DNA of 64,000 nt. Source: Fulvia fulva. Lineage: Eukaryota; Ascomycota; Dothideomycetes; Mycosphaerellales; Mycosphaerellaceae. The stretch lies in the NCBI RefSeq assembly GCF_020509005.1, contig NC_063013.1, positions 5,208,001 to 5,272,000 of the forward strand, read 5' to 3'. The notes below the pieces were generated by a model. The model made no database searches. It worked only from the letters and a program-made list of their open reading frames with translations, and had not been told where the DNA came from. Positions 40,868 to 54,419 of this stretch are shown one piece after another. Both the position numbers and the translations under genes were made by a program. The number at the start of each line of letters is the position of its first letter. Position 1 is the first letter of the stretch.

Positions 40868-43800
40868 AGATAGATAGATATTTCATTAAGCTGTTATAGT
40901 GCCCTTCGGCCTATATAGCTATACTATCTTGTTTTCGTATATATAGAGGGGAAACCGTATTAGTAAAAACCCCTCCTCCTTTCCGCCTATATTTTCCCTC
41001 TAGTTGTCGTCTTAGATTTCCCTTATTAAAGGGTACGCTAGTGTTATAGGCCTGCCCTAATAACTACCCTATCTACAACCCCCCTAGCTTCCGCCTCTTA
41101 TCTATCTACTCCTCCGTCTCGCTAGCGAGGCTAAACTACTAGAGGTATCCCTACTATAGTATCTACCGAGAGATTCGGCGAATGTTACCTTTGTCCCTAA
41201 TAATTGACTTATAGTCTCTCCTTCTTGCTTAGTACCTCTAATTTCCCCTACCTCTCGCCTACTACGGGCATCGTAGTAGTGTATATTCTAAGTTTTACGA
41301 TGGGTAGCCACACTAGTAGGCTAGGCTATAGATGTCTAGTACGCGTCTCCTAAATAGGTAGGCCCTTAATCTAATATATTCGGACCTGATTTGGATCGCT
41401 ATACTTGCTTTGGCCCTTATTAGGTCTCTATATAGCTAGTAATTATGTCTCTAGAAGGCTCGGAGTACTATCGGGCCTATTATCTTAGGGGGCTTCCTTT
41501 TCTAGTCCTACTCCTATAGGTAGCTCGCTATCTATTCCGCTAGGCTTTAGGTCTTAGCCTTGCTCCCGCCGGCCTAGCGAGTCCTACGCTCCTCCTCTTT
41601 TCGTGCTAGCTATTCGGTGCTTGTCTATACGGCCGTAAAGGTAGTAAGGTCATCCTCTTTTTAGCTTATCCTATGTCCGGCCCCTCTCTAGTAGCGGCTT
41701 TCTATCTTATTCTTTACCTCCTAGATCGTGGTTTATACTAGGTAATCTATCGTCTTTACTACGTATTAAATTCTTATTCCCCGGATATATTAGCCGATTA
41801 GTAGTGTTCCTGTCTCTATTTCTACCGTACTTATTAACGTTGTCTTATATACGCCTAGTATCCTACGTAGGTTGCCTACCTATATCCTATTTAGGGGTTG
41901 CTCTATCCGTTTCGGGATCGGCTTGCCTACGCCTCCTATTCCCTAAATCTATACCCCGTATAATATAGCTAGTCTAACGATCGCCTTATATATTAGTCTT
42001 GCCTTATCGAATGTTACTCCCTATATAGACGCCTAAGCCTCTTTATCGAGGCTTCGTTAACTTACGCTCGACTCTAGGCTTTCTTAATCTATATATTCTA
42101 GCTTAGCTTCGGGTCGAGCTAGATCCCTAGTACTCGTAGCTCCGCTAATAGCTTAGTCTCGTAGCCTTAGATTCTTACCGCCGCCTTTATATTATAGTGT
42201 GTTCTCGCTTTACTGAAGTATATAAGTTAGTACTTTTTAGGGGCGAACCGGGCACTATACTTCTTTACCTACTCCTCGTATTTCTTATACCTATCTTTAA
42301 GGAGGCGACAGTTCTCTTCTATCGAGTCTAACTAGGCTAGAATGTTTATGTCGTCTACGAATCCCGATACTAAGGTTTACGGAGAGGTGAGTAGGGGGAT
42401 TAGATTAGACATAAATATTAGAAATAGGATAGGGGAGAGAGTAGATCCCTAAGGTATTCTAGCCTCTACCTTTACCGGGTCGGACGTATACCTTCGTAGG
42501 ACTAGGTACGTCGTCCGTTCCTAGAGAAAGGAGTAGACGAACTTCGTTACCTACTAGGGGATGCCTTTCTACTATAGGATATATATTAGCCTTTAGTATA
42601 AGACATTATCGAAGGCTCCTACGATATCGAGGGATAGTAAGGACGCCGCTCGGCTCCTACCGTAGTACTAGAGGGTCTAAATTTACTCCGTAATTAGCTC
42701 TATTACTATTAGTATCGATCGCTAGCTTCTTCCCCCTATCTATATTACTAGGAGTACGTAGTTGTCCTCGGCTAGCTACGTAAGTCTCTAGGCTACTATC
42801 TTTTCTAGGACCTTCCCTATCGTGTTTAGAAGTGCGATTAGTCTATACAATTTAGGCTAAGTATAGTCCTCCTTCTATAGCTTACGTAGTACTACTGTTA
42901 TAGACTCTCTATACGGCTTCGGGTGATACCCTAGCTATAGGTACGCGGTAGATAGGTTTATAAGGCTCGGCGCGATCTCTTCTCTATACTCTTTTAGTAG
43001 TATATTTAGTATCCTATCTAGGCCTAGGGCTTTTTGTCCTTTTAGCTTACTTATAACTCCTATTACTATATTAGAGCTAACCGCCTAATCTATGTCTAGG
43101 GGTTCCGGGTATATACTCGGGTCGATGTCCCTAAGGTCTACCTCTACTTACGTCGAAAAGAAATAGTCGGCTAATACTTTTGCCTTACCCCGGGGCGTAG
43201 CCTAGGCAATCCCTTCGCGGTCTACGATTAGAGGGAAGTGAGGGGTTTGTTGCTCTTTAGGTAGTCGTGCCTATTTAGTAAGTCTCTATATCTGTTCCGG
43301 GTTTTCTATAACGAGCCTAATCGTCGCTCTCTAGTCCTATAGCTTATCGCGTCTTATCTATACCTTCTTCTCTTATGTCGCGCGACAGTATTGCTCCTAC
43401 GTCTCTTAAGTATACTCCTTCGTCTACTATCGCCTTGCCCTTCTAGCCTCCTTTACCTTCGTAGAGTATTTAGGGGTCTAGAAGGCCTTCTACTACGTTA
43501 AGGGCCGGAGTAACGGCGTATATTATTCCGCTACTTGCTATATAACCGAGGTAATCTGTTCCGCTACTTAATCTAGCTAAGCTATCGTCTCGAGTTCTCT
43601 ATACTATAGTAGGTTCGCTATTAGGAAGCCTCTTATATTGTCCTAGCGTGCCTTCTTCTAGTTACGGCGTAGTTCGCTTACTAGCTCCTCTATCGCCTTT
43701 ACCCCTAGCGTCGTGCAAATAGGGATATAGTCTAAGGTGGCTTCTAGCGCGTAGTTCGGTCGGCATTAGACTAGTCTCTCTTTAAGTTCTCGTAATAGAA

Positions 43801-43904
43801 AGTATAGGTCGATTATACTTATACTTATATCGGCCTTCTACGTCTCTATTCCCTTTAGTATTTCTAAGGCCATTCCGTAGCGTACGGTTATATCTAGTAG
43901 CTTT
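40868..43904 (-). mobile_element. Tad1-type LINE B inserted in Copia gag (3.0 kb, 5'-truncated)
   Basis: An exact 18-bp target duplication (caacctatctatatagat at 40850-40867 and 43905-43922) flanks it. The (TAGA)n run directly after the left target copy is the LINE tail, so the LINE is on the minus strand. Stop-tolerant reading gives a reverse transcriptase (SITVVLRKLQKEDYTQPK, SLDIVGAFDNVLYQRL, LVSGFVDDINILA) in which the FVDD active site is still readable. It lacks the endonuclease and ORF1, so it was truncated at its 5' end on insertion. Confidence 0.88.
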
Positions 43905-43922
43905 CAACCTATCTATATAGAT

Positions 43923-45196
43923 TACCGAAATAGATAGTAAAGAGACCTACTATAAGGACCCTATCCGGGGGTTTAAGTACCTACTAAGTAGCCTCCCGGA
44001 CGTCTACGCTAGTACTAGGGATACTATCCTAGCCTAGGTTTAGCTAGGCTAGGAATCCGCTATAACCTTACTTAAATCCTACGAATTACGGATCTAAGAG
44101 AGTAAGGGCGAGACCGCTCTATACTCCTAGAGGCAAGGGGGTAAGAGCGGCTACTTTATCTACGATAGTAACTACCTAGTTATATTATACCCGGAACTAG
44201 ATTCCGTAAAGGAGTTTGTTAAAAAGAAGAATACCTAGAAGTAACCGGAGAAGAAGTCCTACGAAGAGCTAGTCCGGGATCTAGAGAAAGCCTAAAACGC
44301 CCTTAAGAAGTCTAGGAAACAGTAGAAGGATAGGAGAAGCCAATCCGACAATAAGACAAAGGTAAAGGCGATACGAGCCTATACGTTATAAGAAAGTAAT
44401 ACCGAGGAAATATACGGCGACGAAGTCGCCTATTCTACTACCGAAGTAAAAGGTAAGTTTCCCGCCTCCGAATAGTTACTAGACTCCTATACCTCCTTAT
44501 ATATAACTAATAATCAGTCTCTATGCAGATCGCTTAGGAAATTAGCGAGAAGGAAAGTAATTAAAGTCGGTAGGGGGTACCTAGATACATTCTATAAAGG
44601 AATAGTAACTATAGGAGGACTAACGGGGAAATAAATGACGCTAGAGAAAGTCTTGTTTATTCCTAATCTCGGAGTTAATCTAGTTTTATAGAGGTAGTTT
44701 AGTAAGCAATTCGATGTCGAACCTCTAAACTTTATACTTAAGTATAAGAGCGGAAAGCCTATCGTACGAATAGTACTACGAGGGGGGGTACCGGTAGTAT
44801 CTTCGATATCCGACTCCCTAAACGAGGTAGATAATAGGCCCCCGGAGATGTTACTCGCGGGTAACATTCCTAACGAGGAAGCTCTAGCCGCGGTAACTAC
44901 CGAGAATTAGTAGGAGCTTTAGTATAGAAGATTTATATACCTAGGTAAAGGATTACTCCGGAACGTCTATAGGGTAAGTAATAAGAAGGACCCGATTCCT
45001 ATCCCGGACGAGTATAACTATAAGGTATACTCTATCGCGAATATACGGAAGTTTAAAGGCGCTATTATAGAACGAAAGAACGAAAGACTTACGCTTATAT
45101 CTATCGATATCTACGGACCCTTCGAAAATACGACATCTAGGCTAGGTTTTAAATACTAGCTAGAGATCGTAGATAACTTCTTAAGAAAGAAGTAGG
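43923..45196 (+). pseudogene. RIP-mutated Copia gag end, protease and integrase start
   Basis: The first part continues gag (YYKDPIRGFKYLLSSLPDVY, the usual Copia gag pattern) from before LINE B. Then come a protease region (QLLDSYTSLYITNNQSL, where active Copia has DSGA-like residues) and the start of integrase (ISIDIYGPFENTTS, LEIVDNFLRKK). Stops are nearly all TAG or TAA. Confidence 0.7.
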
Positions 45197-45716
45197 TGTC
45201 ATAGTCTCCCTATAGAGTGTATAGAAGGTAGGGACAGAAGAGCCTTAGAGTGCTTAGAAGTCGTTAAGAAGTGACAGTCTAGCTTAGTGTATAAGCGCTA
45301 ACAATTATATACCCCGTAACATTTACTACGGGACCTAGCCCTCCAAATTCACCCCTCTACTAAACCTTAATAGATCTACTTCGGCTCGTGACTATATGAC
45401 TCACGGCACTCCCGCGAGTACCCGCGACTACGCTAGACCCTAGAAGAAGCACGTGGAAGACTCGGAACGTAGGGCAGGTTGGAATAAGGTTTTGAGCAAA
45501 GCTACTAAGCGCGGCTTTATACGGGTTAGCCCTATTAATATAGGGACACGTACTCGCGAGGGTCGCGTATAAATATCTAGCCTTCCCTAGGCCTCTCTTG
45601 CTTTCTTCGTCTTTCGTTTTGTATAGCAATCATACTATACCCTTTTGTATCTACACTTCGTACCTACATTCTCGCTTTCACCCTTATATCTTATAGGCTA
45701 GGCTCTCGCCCTAATA
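45197..45716. mobile_element. Solo LTR in the Copia integrase, 520 bp
   Basis: It starts TGTCATAG, ends CTAATA, and is flanked by the exact 5-bp duplication GTAGG (45192-45196 and 45717-45721). Removing it rejoins the Copia integrase frame. It contains a TATA-like word (gtataaatatc near 45,570) and keeps many CA and TG dinucleotides, unlike its host. No full-length partner is in the window. Confidence 0.85.
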
Positions 45717-45721
45717 GTAGG

Positions 45722-46999
45722 TGATCCCGCTTAAGAACAAATCCGACGTACCGTAAGTACTACGATAATAGCGGCTAACTATAGAGAAAGTATCTAAATA
45801 CTACGTAAGAGTAGTACGGAGTAACAATGTACCCAAGCTACTAATAGTTCTAAAAGAATAGGAGAAAGAATCGGGTATTTAATATAATACGACGGATACT
45901 TATAACTCTATACAAAACGGAGTAGTAGAAAGGTCAATCTAGGTATCGGAGAACGCGATCCGCGTAATACTCGAGGAATCGGAGATGCCGGTAGAATTCT
46001 AGCCTAAAGCGCTAGAGGTATAGGCGGTTATACGTAACCTACTACCGAACGGACCGTTACTTAACGGTATCTAACTTTCGCCGGAAGAAGTATTTACTAG
46101 CAAAGTACCGACGGTAGATCACCTAAGAGTATAGGGTTATAGGGTAGTAGTTTACGTAGAACCGAAATTATATCTAAAAGGGCTACGATAGGATAAGTTA
46201 ATAAACCGGGGTAAGGAAGCTATTTTCGTTAGATACGGTTAATCGACTAAGTAATAGTTGTTCTAGGAGCTAGATATACGAGCTATTAGGTAGTATAGCT
46301 AAGTAGATTGTTTCGAAAACGAGAAGGGGGGAGATCTAGATTTAGGTGTCTCCTTTACGAACTAACCTAGTAAGGCACCCGAACGAAGGCTAGTCGGTCG
46401 ACTACCGGCGGTCTCGCGACTACTACTAGTTTAGCGACTAGCGGATACCCTGATAGTAATCTTACGATCCTCGGGTAGTATAATACCTAGGCCCGACGAG
46501 AGTAACGTAAGCGAGATAGGGTATAAAATACCCTAACTTTCTACTACTAAAGTAGCCGAGTCCTCTATAGAAGAACCGACCTAGCTAATCCCCGCTCCCT
46601 ATATAGAGACCGAACCCGTAACGGCTAAGGACAAAGGACTAACTGTCTTAAGACCGCTCTATGTCTAACTTCCTAGTAGACTAGATAATATCGCGGACTA
46701 TAAGAAGATCGAGGAAACCCCGGAGCTACCGGAACTAATCGTCCGGAGGAAAAGGACTAGGGATCCCGACGATAACTACGGCTAGGACTAGGACTATAAG
46801 GCTAAGCACTATAAAGCTATAATAGCTTTGTTCTACTAACTACTATAGGTGAATAATAGACTTACCGATACCGACGAACGTATATTTATAGCTACGATAG
46901 AGGAACTATTCGACGAAGTCTAAGAACACGCCTTTACTACATTTAGACCCGGTATCGCCTACTAATAGGAAGTACCTATCCCGAAGATATATAAGGCTA
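45722..46999 (+). pseudogene. RIP-mutated Copia integrase, C-terminal part
   Basis: Stop-tolerant reading gives NSIQNGVVERSIQVSENAI, LLPNGPLLNGIQLSPEEV and HLRVQGYRVVVYVEPK, matching the Copia integrase core end and its C-terminal region. It runs to PIPKIYKA at the LINE C target site and then continues at 52,022 as IVGDPQQGYLQKDALN. Confidence 0.7.
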
Positions 47000-49900
47000 A
47001 ATAACGACGCCTCGAGTTTATGTTCGATCTTATAGTAGGTTACTATATAGTAGTGGCTAATAATATAGATTATATATACTATTAGATTAACTACCTCGGA
47101 CGGATACGAACATAGCGACGACGACGGTAGTAGACGACCGAGAGCAAGGGGGAGACGAGTAGAGGACGCTCTATAAGAAGGCGGAAGAGATAGTAGCGGT
47201 AGAAGAAGGGAGGTTTCCGGAGAGAGCACTAAAAGGAGTAATAAGCGAACTACTCGGGGGACTAAAGGCGCTCAAACGACAAATAAGCACTACGATCAAT
47301 ATAGCAATCGAGGTAGTAACACGAAACGTAAGAAACAACCCTTAAAGAGACCCGAGACAGACCTAGGGCCTAACGACCTAGGTAATAATCGCGAGCCAAC
47401 CTACCCCTCCTTAGAATATAGTACTACGAGTCTATATTACGGACTAGAAAGAGAAGGAAGAGATAGGAAAGATAACTGGGAGGGAGATAGTCGAGAAGAT
47501 CGGAGTAAAGGGAATAGTAGGGGCAAGGGTAGATAATAAAGGGGTCAAGCTATCTATAGTACACGTATAGGATAAGAAGGCCCTCGAGATAAATAAGGAG
47601 TAGATACTGAAGATCGGGGGTATAGCGAAAGTCTCCTATTAACAGTATATAGTAATTACGTATAGGGTCCTATAAACCTTTGATATATAAAGGGATATAC
47701 TAAACCTCTAGAGGCAAAACTAGGTAATAGCACTAGGACTATAGATCATAAAGACAGCGTAGGTCAAGAAGAAGATAGAGGAGGGTAAGAGGGCCTCCTC
47801 GCTAATCTTATAGGTTATAACACTAGAGTAAGCAAACAAGGTCTTACACCAAGGGTTATACTAGGACTTTAAGAGGCTAGATATAGAAATCTATTAGAGT
47901 AACTACAGAATCCTTTAATGTTTTAACTATTAATAGTACGGACATATTGCCCTAAAGTGTAGCAAAGCTATACTAGTCTACTCCTACTATACTAGTGATC
48001 ACGCGACCTAAGAGTACTAAAAACGGAAGGAGGACATAAGATGCGTAGTATATAGGAGAAAACACCCGGCATAGTCAAACTAATGCCTAGTTAGACTATT
48101 AGCCTAGTAGAGAGCGCGGGAAGTAAGGGTAATAATACTAACTAGGTTCCTAGTAGATAAACAGAAACAACTAGAAAGAACTACCTACCTAAATAAGAGA
48201 CCCCGGCTATAAGAGGAGCTATAAATAGTACTAGTAATAGGGAGACTAACGTTCTTATATAAGGTAGCGTAGAGTAATAGACAAATAAGAATCAACTAAA
48301 TGATAGGGAGCTAACCCTAAAGGGAAGAATAGGAGGAGGGACGGGAAACCTAATAGTAAGACTAATAGTAAGACTAAACGGACCTAGACATAAACATGTC
48401 CTAATGCCTCACACTAGTAGACTATCAATCATTTAGTATAATGTGAACAGAAGCAAAGATAAGGTCTAAAGGAGCTTTCTATAAGCCTTAGACCCGGAGG
48501 AACACTATATTATAGCAATATAGGAACCGTAGATCAACCTATACTCTAGGATTCTATTAACTATACGAGACCCGAGATACTACGTAGTAATAAACAGAAC
48601 CGAGGGAGTCCTACGAACATATATCTATATTAGTAAGAAGGTACTAGTAGAGGACTAGTAGGCCTAGCCGAGAACCGATAGGGATATTACTATAGTATAG
48701 CTTAAAACAACTTAAGGCCAGATCCTAATCTATAGCGTATACAACCCACCTCTAGAGTCTAGAAGTAGCACATAACTATATACGCTAGGAAGGCTCCTGG
48801 AAGTAATAGACTAACAAAACCATAACATTGCAATAGGAGATTTCAACCTCTACCACCTAAAATAGGGATTAGACTTCACCCTAGTACACTACTTCTTAGT
48901 AGGGAGGCTCATTAGTTAGATAGAAACAGCCCAAATGGACTTGATTACGCTAAAGGGAACAGAAACTTAGGCTAGAAACAACAGTTCTAGTACGCTAGAC
49001 CTATACTTTATGTCCTACGCCTTAATACGACGGGTAGAAAGCTATATAGTCAATGACTAACTAGAGTCCTTATTAGACCACTATCTAATCCAAACCGACA
49101 TCTAACTTATAGTTAAGGAGGAGAGGGAACCTAAGAGGAGGCTCTACTAGAAGTAGGCCGAGTAGACACTAGTATAGTAGCGGCTAGAAGGCGAACTAGA
49201 ACAGGTGAACATTAACGATATATATATAACGGAGGAGATCGACCAAGTAGTAGAGTAGCTAATAGAAGCTATACAAAGGGCAGCCTAGGCCTATATACCT
49301 AAGAAGAGATAGTCGCTATACTAGAAGCTATACTAGACACTAGAGTATATAGCTAAAGTCAAGGAGGTAAGGAGAGCAAGAAGGAGATAGGAGCAACGAC
49401 GTACCTAAGTAAACTAGGAAGCCTATAATAACGCGTATAAAGTAAAGAAGGCGTAGATTAGAAGAGACAAGACGTAGGAGTAGAGGTTAACTATAGGGAT
49501 GATTATAGAACACCCGGAACAAATCTAGAGACTAGTAGAATAGGCTAGGAAACTAGACGAGGAACGAAACTCCCCGCCCTAGTTTCCCTTAATATAGGAC
49601 TAAGACGGGGAAACGTAAACCACTCCGATAGGGAAAGCGAAAGCATTTGTAGACCACTTCTTTAGGACTTAGGTAGAGGCAGACCTAAGTAACATCCTAG
49701 GAATATACATTCCTCCGCTAAGGGAGGCTAACTAGTAAGTATCTACTATAGAGATCGGAAACATTATTAAGAAACTAAAGGGTAACAAAGCCCTAGGCCT
49801 AGACAAGATCCCTAACTATTACCTAAAAGCTAGTAGTAGCCTTATTACTCTAGTGCTTACGCTAATCTTTACCTAGTATATAAAGTAGGGGTATTGCCTA

Positions 49901-52009
49901 AAGGCCTTTAGGCAACTACTAACTTACGTCCTAAGGAAACCCTAAAAGGAAGACTATACCAAGGTGAAGTCATATAGACCAATTGCGTTACTAAACATAC
50001 TAGGGAAGCTCCTAGAGAAGGTCGTAGCTATAAGGCTCACCGGAATAGTAGAAGAATATAACCTCCTCCCGGTAACGTAAATAGGGGGGAGATAAAAGAG
50101 ATCTACCCTTATAGTAGTCGAACTGATCATAGAGCAAATTAGATATATCTAGTACTATAGTAATAACAAGGTAGCCTTACTACTTTTACTAGACATATTA
50201 GGGGCTTTTGATAACGTGTCCTACGTAAGGCTCCTATATATCCTTAGAATAAAAAGTATCCTAGCCTAGATAGTATACTTTATATAGTCATTCCTTAAGG
50301 ACAGAACAACCTAGATCCTCCTAGGGTCCTTTAAAGCCCCGTAGACCCTAATTGCAAACACGGGTATCCTATAGGGCTCTACACTCTCCCTAATTCTGTT
50401 CCTCCTCTTTATAGCCGACCTGACCCTACTCCTAGAAATAGTAAATACCTTAGTATCGGGGTTCGTAGATAATATAAATATCCTAGCGTAGTCGGGGTCT
50501 ATAGAGGAAAACTGCGTACTCCTAGAGGAGAGACATAGACAATGCGAAAAGTGGGCAAGAGAGCATAGGGCAAAATTCGTACCGGACAAGTACTAACTTA
50601 TCCATTTTAGTAAGGCAAAGACAAAACACAACTTAGTAGTACTAGTAAAAATCCAGGGGTTCGAGACCTATCCTATAAGGGAACTTAGAGTCCTTAGGAT
50701 ATAGCTAGACCCGAAACTTAGCTAGGGACTATAAGTAAAGAAGGCGTAAGCGAGAGCGGACACTAATAGACAATTAATCGAGAGACTTACTACGTTAACC
50801 TAGGGGGCGACCTTCACAAAGGCCTAGACTATATACAAGGCTATTATCAAGCCCGTAATGCTATATAGAGTAGCAATTTAGGTAGCGGAAAAACACATCC
50901 CGAAGAGAATTAAGGACCCCCTTAATAGAGCGTAGGTAGCTTACCTAAAGAGAGTACTAGGGGCATATAAGTCAACCCCTTATAAGACAATAGAAATGGA
51001 ATCAGGTACAGCCCCTATTAGGGAGTACCTCTAGGGCATAAGGTGTCAATACGTAGAGAAGACATTAGCATACCCAGCCTAAGGAACTATCTAAGTAGCT
51101 ACTTAAAGGATAAGAACCTAGTAGGAGAGGAGGAGAAGACCTAACCGGCTATATATGATCCTATAGAAGGAAGTAGACCTAAAAACATCATAGGAAATCC
51201 TAGTAGCCCTTAAACAGAGAGAAGCTCTAAGGGAGCAAGCTAATACAGGGGACAAAGGGACAAAGAAGTAAAGCCAAGTAGAAAGGATTGTAGGTCACCT
51301 ATAGGAAACGCGTTAGAACCAAAAACCGGTAAGGCTAGGAGCCCTACTAGCGGCTAGGACCTTCGGGAGGTATAACTACCTTATCTATAAAGACCTAAAG
51401 AGGGCGGAAGCAAGTATAGCTATCTAGATTCACTCTAAGTATATTAGGCTAAGAGTATACTTATACTAAAGAAGAGTCCTAGGATACGATTCTAAACGTT
51501 GCCCCTATAGCTACCTATCCTAAAACCCGGAGCACATAGTACTAAACTGTACTAAGTAGGTAAAAGGGAGAAGCTAGTAGAGGGCAAAGGTAAGAGACAG
51601 GTAATACTAGGCTATTATCTAGAACAGACAAGATATAAGGAGAGTAATAAGATAGATCCTTAACGAGGACTACCTAGAGCAATTCTCCCTAGTAGTAGAA
51701 ACGGAAAGGTGGATAGAGAGGAGGGAGAGAGAGAGAAGAGCCGGGGAAACAGAAGGGAGAAAGGGAATCGAGAGGAGGACATTACTAGGGTTACGGGCAA
51801 GGTAGTTATAGGGTAATAACTATAATACTAGCGTACCCTAAAGGAAGGAGAACGAAAGGACAAGATAGGAAAGAACGAGGAGGGTAAAGACGAGGAGGGT
51901 TTTATCCGTTAATCGGGTTTCCTACCTATATAAATAGACCTAAATAGCGAGAGACCTATATAGGCTATAGGGCACTAAAACAGGCGAATGAATAATCTAT
52001 CTATCTATC
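47000..52009 (+). mobile_element. Tad1-type LINE C inserted in Copia (5.0 kb)
   Basis: An exact 12-bp target duplication (tatataaggcta at 46988-46999 and 52010-52021) flanks it. The 3' end is an (ATCT)n tail on the plus strand. It carries both open-frame regions: an ORF1 with a Cys/His knuckle (YGHIALKC...H...) near 47,945 and ORF2 with endonuclease and reverse transcriptase. It may be 5'-truncated, as related elements are often longer. It is in the opposite orientation to LINE B. Confidence 0.88.
48360..51560 (+). pseudogene. RIP-mutated LINE C ORF2: endonuclease and reverse transcriptase
   Basis: The endonuclease is readable as IAIGDFNLYHLKQG near 48,835 and STLDLYFMSY / LLDHYLIQTD at 48,990-49,100, the APE-type catalytic blocks. 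The reverse transcriptase follows: LRKPQKEDYTKVKSYRPIAL, LLLLDILGAFDNVSYV and LVSGFVDNINILAQ, so the FxDD active site reads FVDN. The C-terminus has RLRVYLYQRRVLGYD and CPYSYLSQNPEHIVLNC, a Cys/His motif common to Tad1 ORF2 ends. Confidence 0.78.
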
Positions 52010-52021
52010 TATATAAGGCTA

Positions 52022-53600
52022 TAGTAGGGGATCCTTAATAGGGCTACTTATAGAAGGACGCTCTTAATACCGAGCTACTCTCGCTATTAAGTAATAATAC
52101 CTAGGAAACGGCTATCGCTCTAAGGGAGGCGAATATAGTTACCTCTAAGTAGGTCTTTGACGTAAAGAGACTTATTAGCGGAGCAATCGAAAAGTTCAAG
52201 GCAAGACTTGTCGTAAGAGGGCTTTTATAGAAGTTCGGCATTAACTTCGAAGAGATATTTGTACCTATAGTACGCTATAACACCCTAAGGGTCTTTATAG
52301 TAGTAGTTTACGAGCGGGATCTCGAGATATACTAGGTCGACGTTAACAATACGTTTACCTAAAGCCACCTAGCCGGAGACATCTATATAAAACCCCTACT
52401 AGGAGTCGAAACCCTATCGAATACGGTCCTTAAGGTACTCCGGAGTCTCTACGGCCTAAAGTAGGTAGCTAGAGACTAGAACAAGCTCTATGTCGCTACG
52501 TTAGTTAAAATAGGATTCTACTAGTCCGAGGTAGACCTATGTCTCCTAACTTATACTAAGAGAGACATTATACTACTTATCTATATAGACGACATACCTA
52601 TTATAGCACTAAGGTTAGCCAATATCTAATAGTTTAAGAAGCAGTTTGCGTAATACTTTGAGATTAAGGATCTCGGGGAACCGGAGAAACTACTAGGACT
52701 AAAGATTACTCGTAATAGACGTAACGGTACCCTAAAACTCGACTAGGGCTATTATATCCGTAAGGCCCTTACTAAAATAGACATAGTAAAAGAAAAGGTA
52801 AGCCTAACACTCTCGCTAATAGATAGTTACGATAATCTCCGTCCTATAGCCCCGAACGCCGAGAGATATAGTAAGGATAACTACTAGAGCGATAATAGGA
52901 CCTAGATATAGCTAATAACTATAACGAGACCGGACCTAGCCTTCCTACTCGGGAGAACTAGTATATATGTCGCGGATCTAACAAAGCGGTACATAAAAGT
53001 ACTAAAGAAGGTCTCGAGATACCTAAGGTCGTTCCCCGACCTAGGGTTAATATTTAGACGTAGTAGCGGTGCCCTAACCGGATACTTAGACTCCGACTAC
53101 GCGATAGATCGAGTAGACAGGGTCTTAATTCTAGGACATATCTAGCTAGTGTGCGGTATACCTATATCCTAGATAAGTAAGAAGCAAAAGTCTATAGTAA
53201 CCTCTACTATAGAGGTAGAGTTTATAGCGATAAACGCCGCCGTAAAACAATCCTAGTTCCTAGCGGCTATCCTCCGAGGGATAAACTACCCGGGGCTAGT
53301 AGGAGACTACTCTTTCTAACTAATAGTCCTAGCCGATAAGAGCACCGTCGACGAACTAAGACTAGTACGTTTTATAGGGGATAACTAGGCGGCTCTAACC
53401 TTAGTTAAGGACGCCTATATCTACAAAAGATCTAAGTATATTAATATTACCTATAAATATATTAGGCACCTCTAGTAGTAGAGGAAGATCAAAGTAGAGT
53501 ACTACTATACTAAGGAGATAGTAGTAGATAGTTTAACTAAACCGCTAGCCGGTCCCTAGTTCTAGACCTTCGTACGATAGCTATAGCTAGTATAGTAGGT
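52022..53600 (+). pseudogene. RIP-mutated Copia reverse transcriptase and RNase H
   Basis: Stop-tolerant reading shows KFKARLVVRGLLQKFGINFE, YQVDVNNTFTQSHLAG, LRSLYGLKQVARDQ and the intact active site LLIYIDDIPIIA. RNase H follows with GYLDSDYAIDR and PISQISKKQKSIVTSTIEVE. These are hallmark Copia blocks. The last residues precede the 3' LTR. Confidence 0.82.
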
Positions 53601-53634
53601 ATAATCGTTCCTTACCTTACGACCTAAGTAGGAG

Positions 53635-54042
53635 TATTACGAATATAGGTTAGTAGGCATGTCGTACGGTACTAAGACTAACTTAGTATATACTAAGCTA
53701 GTCGAGATAATAGTATAGTAATACTACCAAGATACCGTACGAATAGTAGGAGCGACTTAGAAGACCTAAAGTCGCTTAGCTAGTTAGTACGAGACTGTCG
53801 GAGGAACTACCGTCGTAGGATAAGATATAGGTAAAACCGATAAGGCGTAGTGAAACAGAACTAGGACTAGAGTAATATCCCTCTATATAGGTATAAGAGA
53901 CGTAGTCTCTATACTAATAGTAGAGACACCTTTAGTACTAAACACTATTCTACTATTTACCTTCGTATACTATATTGGTCCTTCCTCCTTCCCTATTACG
54001 TGTCCTGACTTCCGTATATATACACACTATACCTATTTAATA
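53635..54042 (+). repeat. 3' LTR of Copia
   Basis: 408 bp, starting tattacgaatataggttagtag and ending acctatttaata. A Gypsy element begins in the very next bases. Confidence 0.9.
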
Positions 54043-54419
54043 GAATCTAGAAATTTTAGATTTATTATCTTTTTTTTACGATCACTATATATATTCTACG
54101 GCCCGCGGATCGATAAGTATATATACCTACGCGTAAGCTATCCTAGGGTCACTAGGCGCGCCCTTACTTACTAGGGTAGTTAGTCGTCTATATTTTAGTA
54201 GTTAATAGGGGGGGGTTTAGGTATATACCCGGTAGTATTATTAGTACATTTTAGTAAAATTAAGGTCAAGGTCGACTTAAAGTCGAAATCTAAAGATATT
54301 AAGGCACCTAAGGTCAAGGTTCTTAGTATTAAGTAAAGCAAGTATAACGTTATAAGCAAGGTTACTGTTACGAACAAGGTTATAAGTTTTAGTTATATCT
54401 TTATCGAGGTTCGAGTTGT

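Larger units (their letters stand above)
39870..54042 (+). mobile_element. Ty1/Copia retrotransposon with three later insertions
   Basis: Two 408-bp LTRs lie at 39870-40277 and 53635-54042. Removing LINE B, the solo LTR and LINE C, each with one target copy, leaves about 5.6 kb, the usual Copia size. Gene order is gag, protease, integrase, RT-RNase H on the plus strand, which is the Copia order. A purine-rich aagtaggag precedes the 3' LTR. Flanking 5-bp words are cccgg and gaatc, so no target duplication is visible. It is RIP-mutated throughout. Confidence 0.88.
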
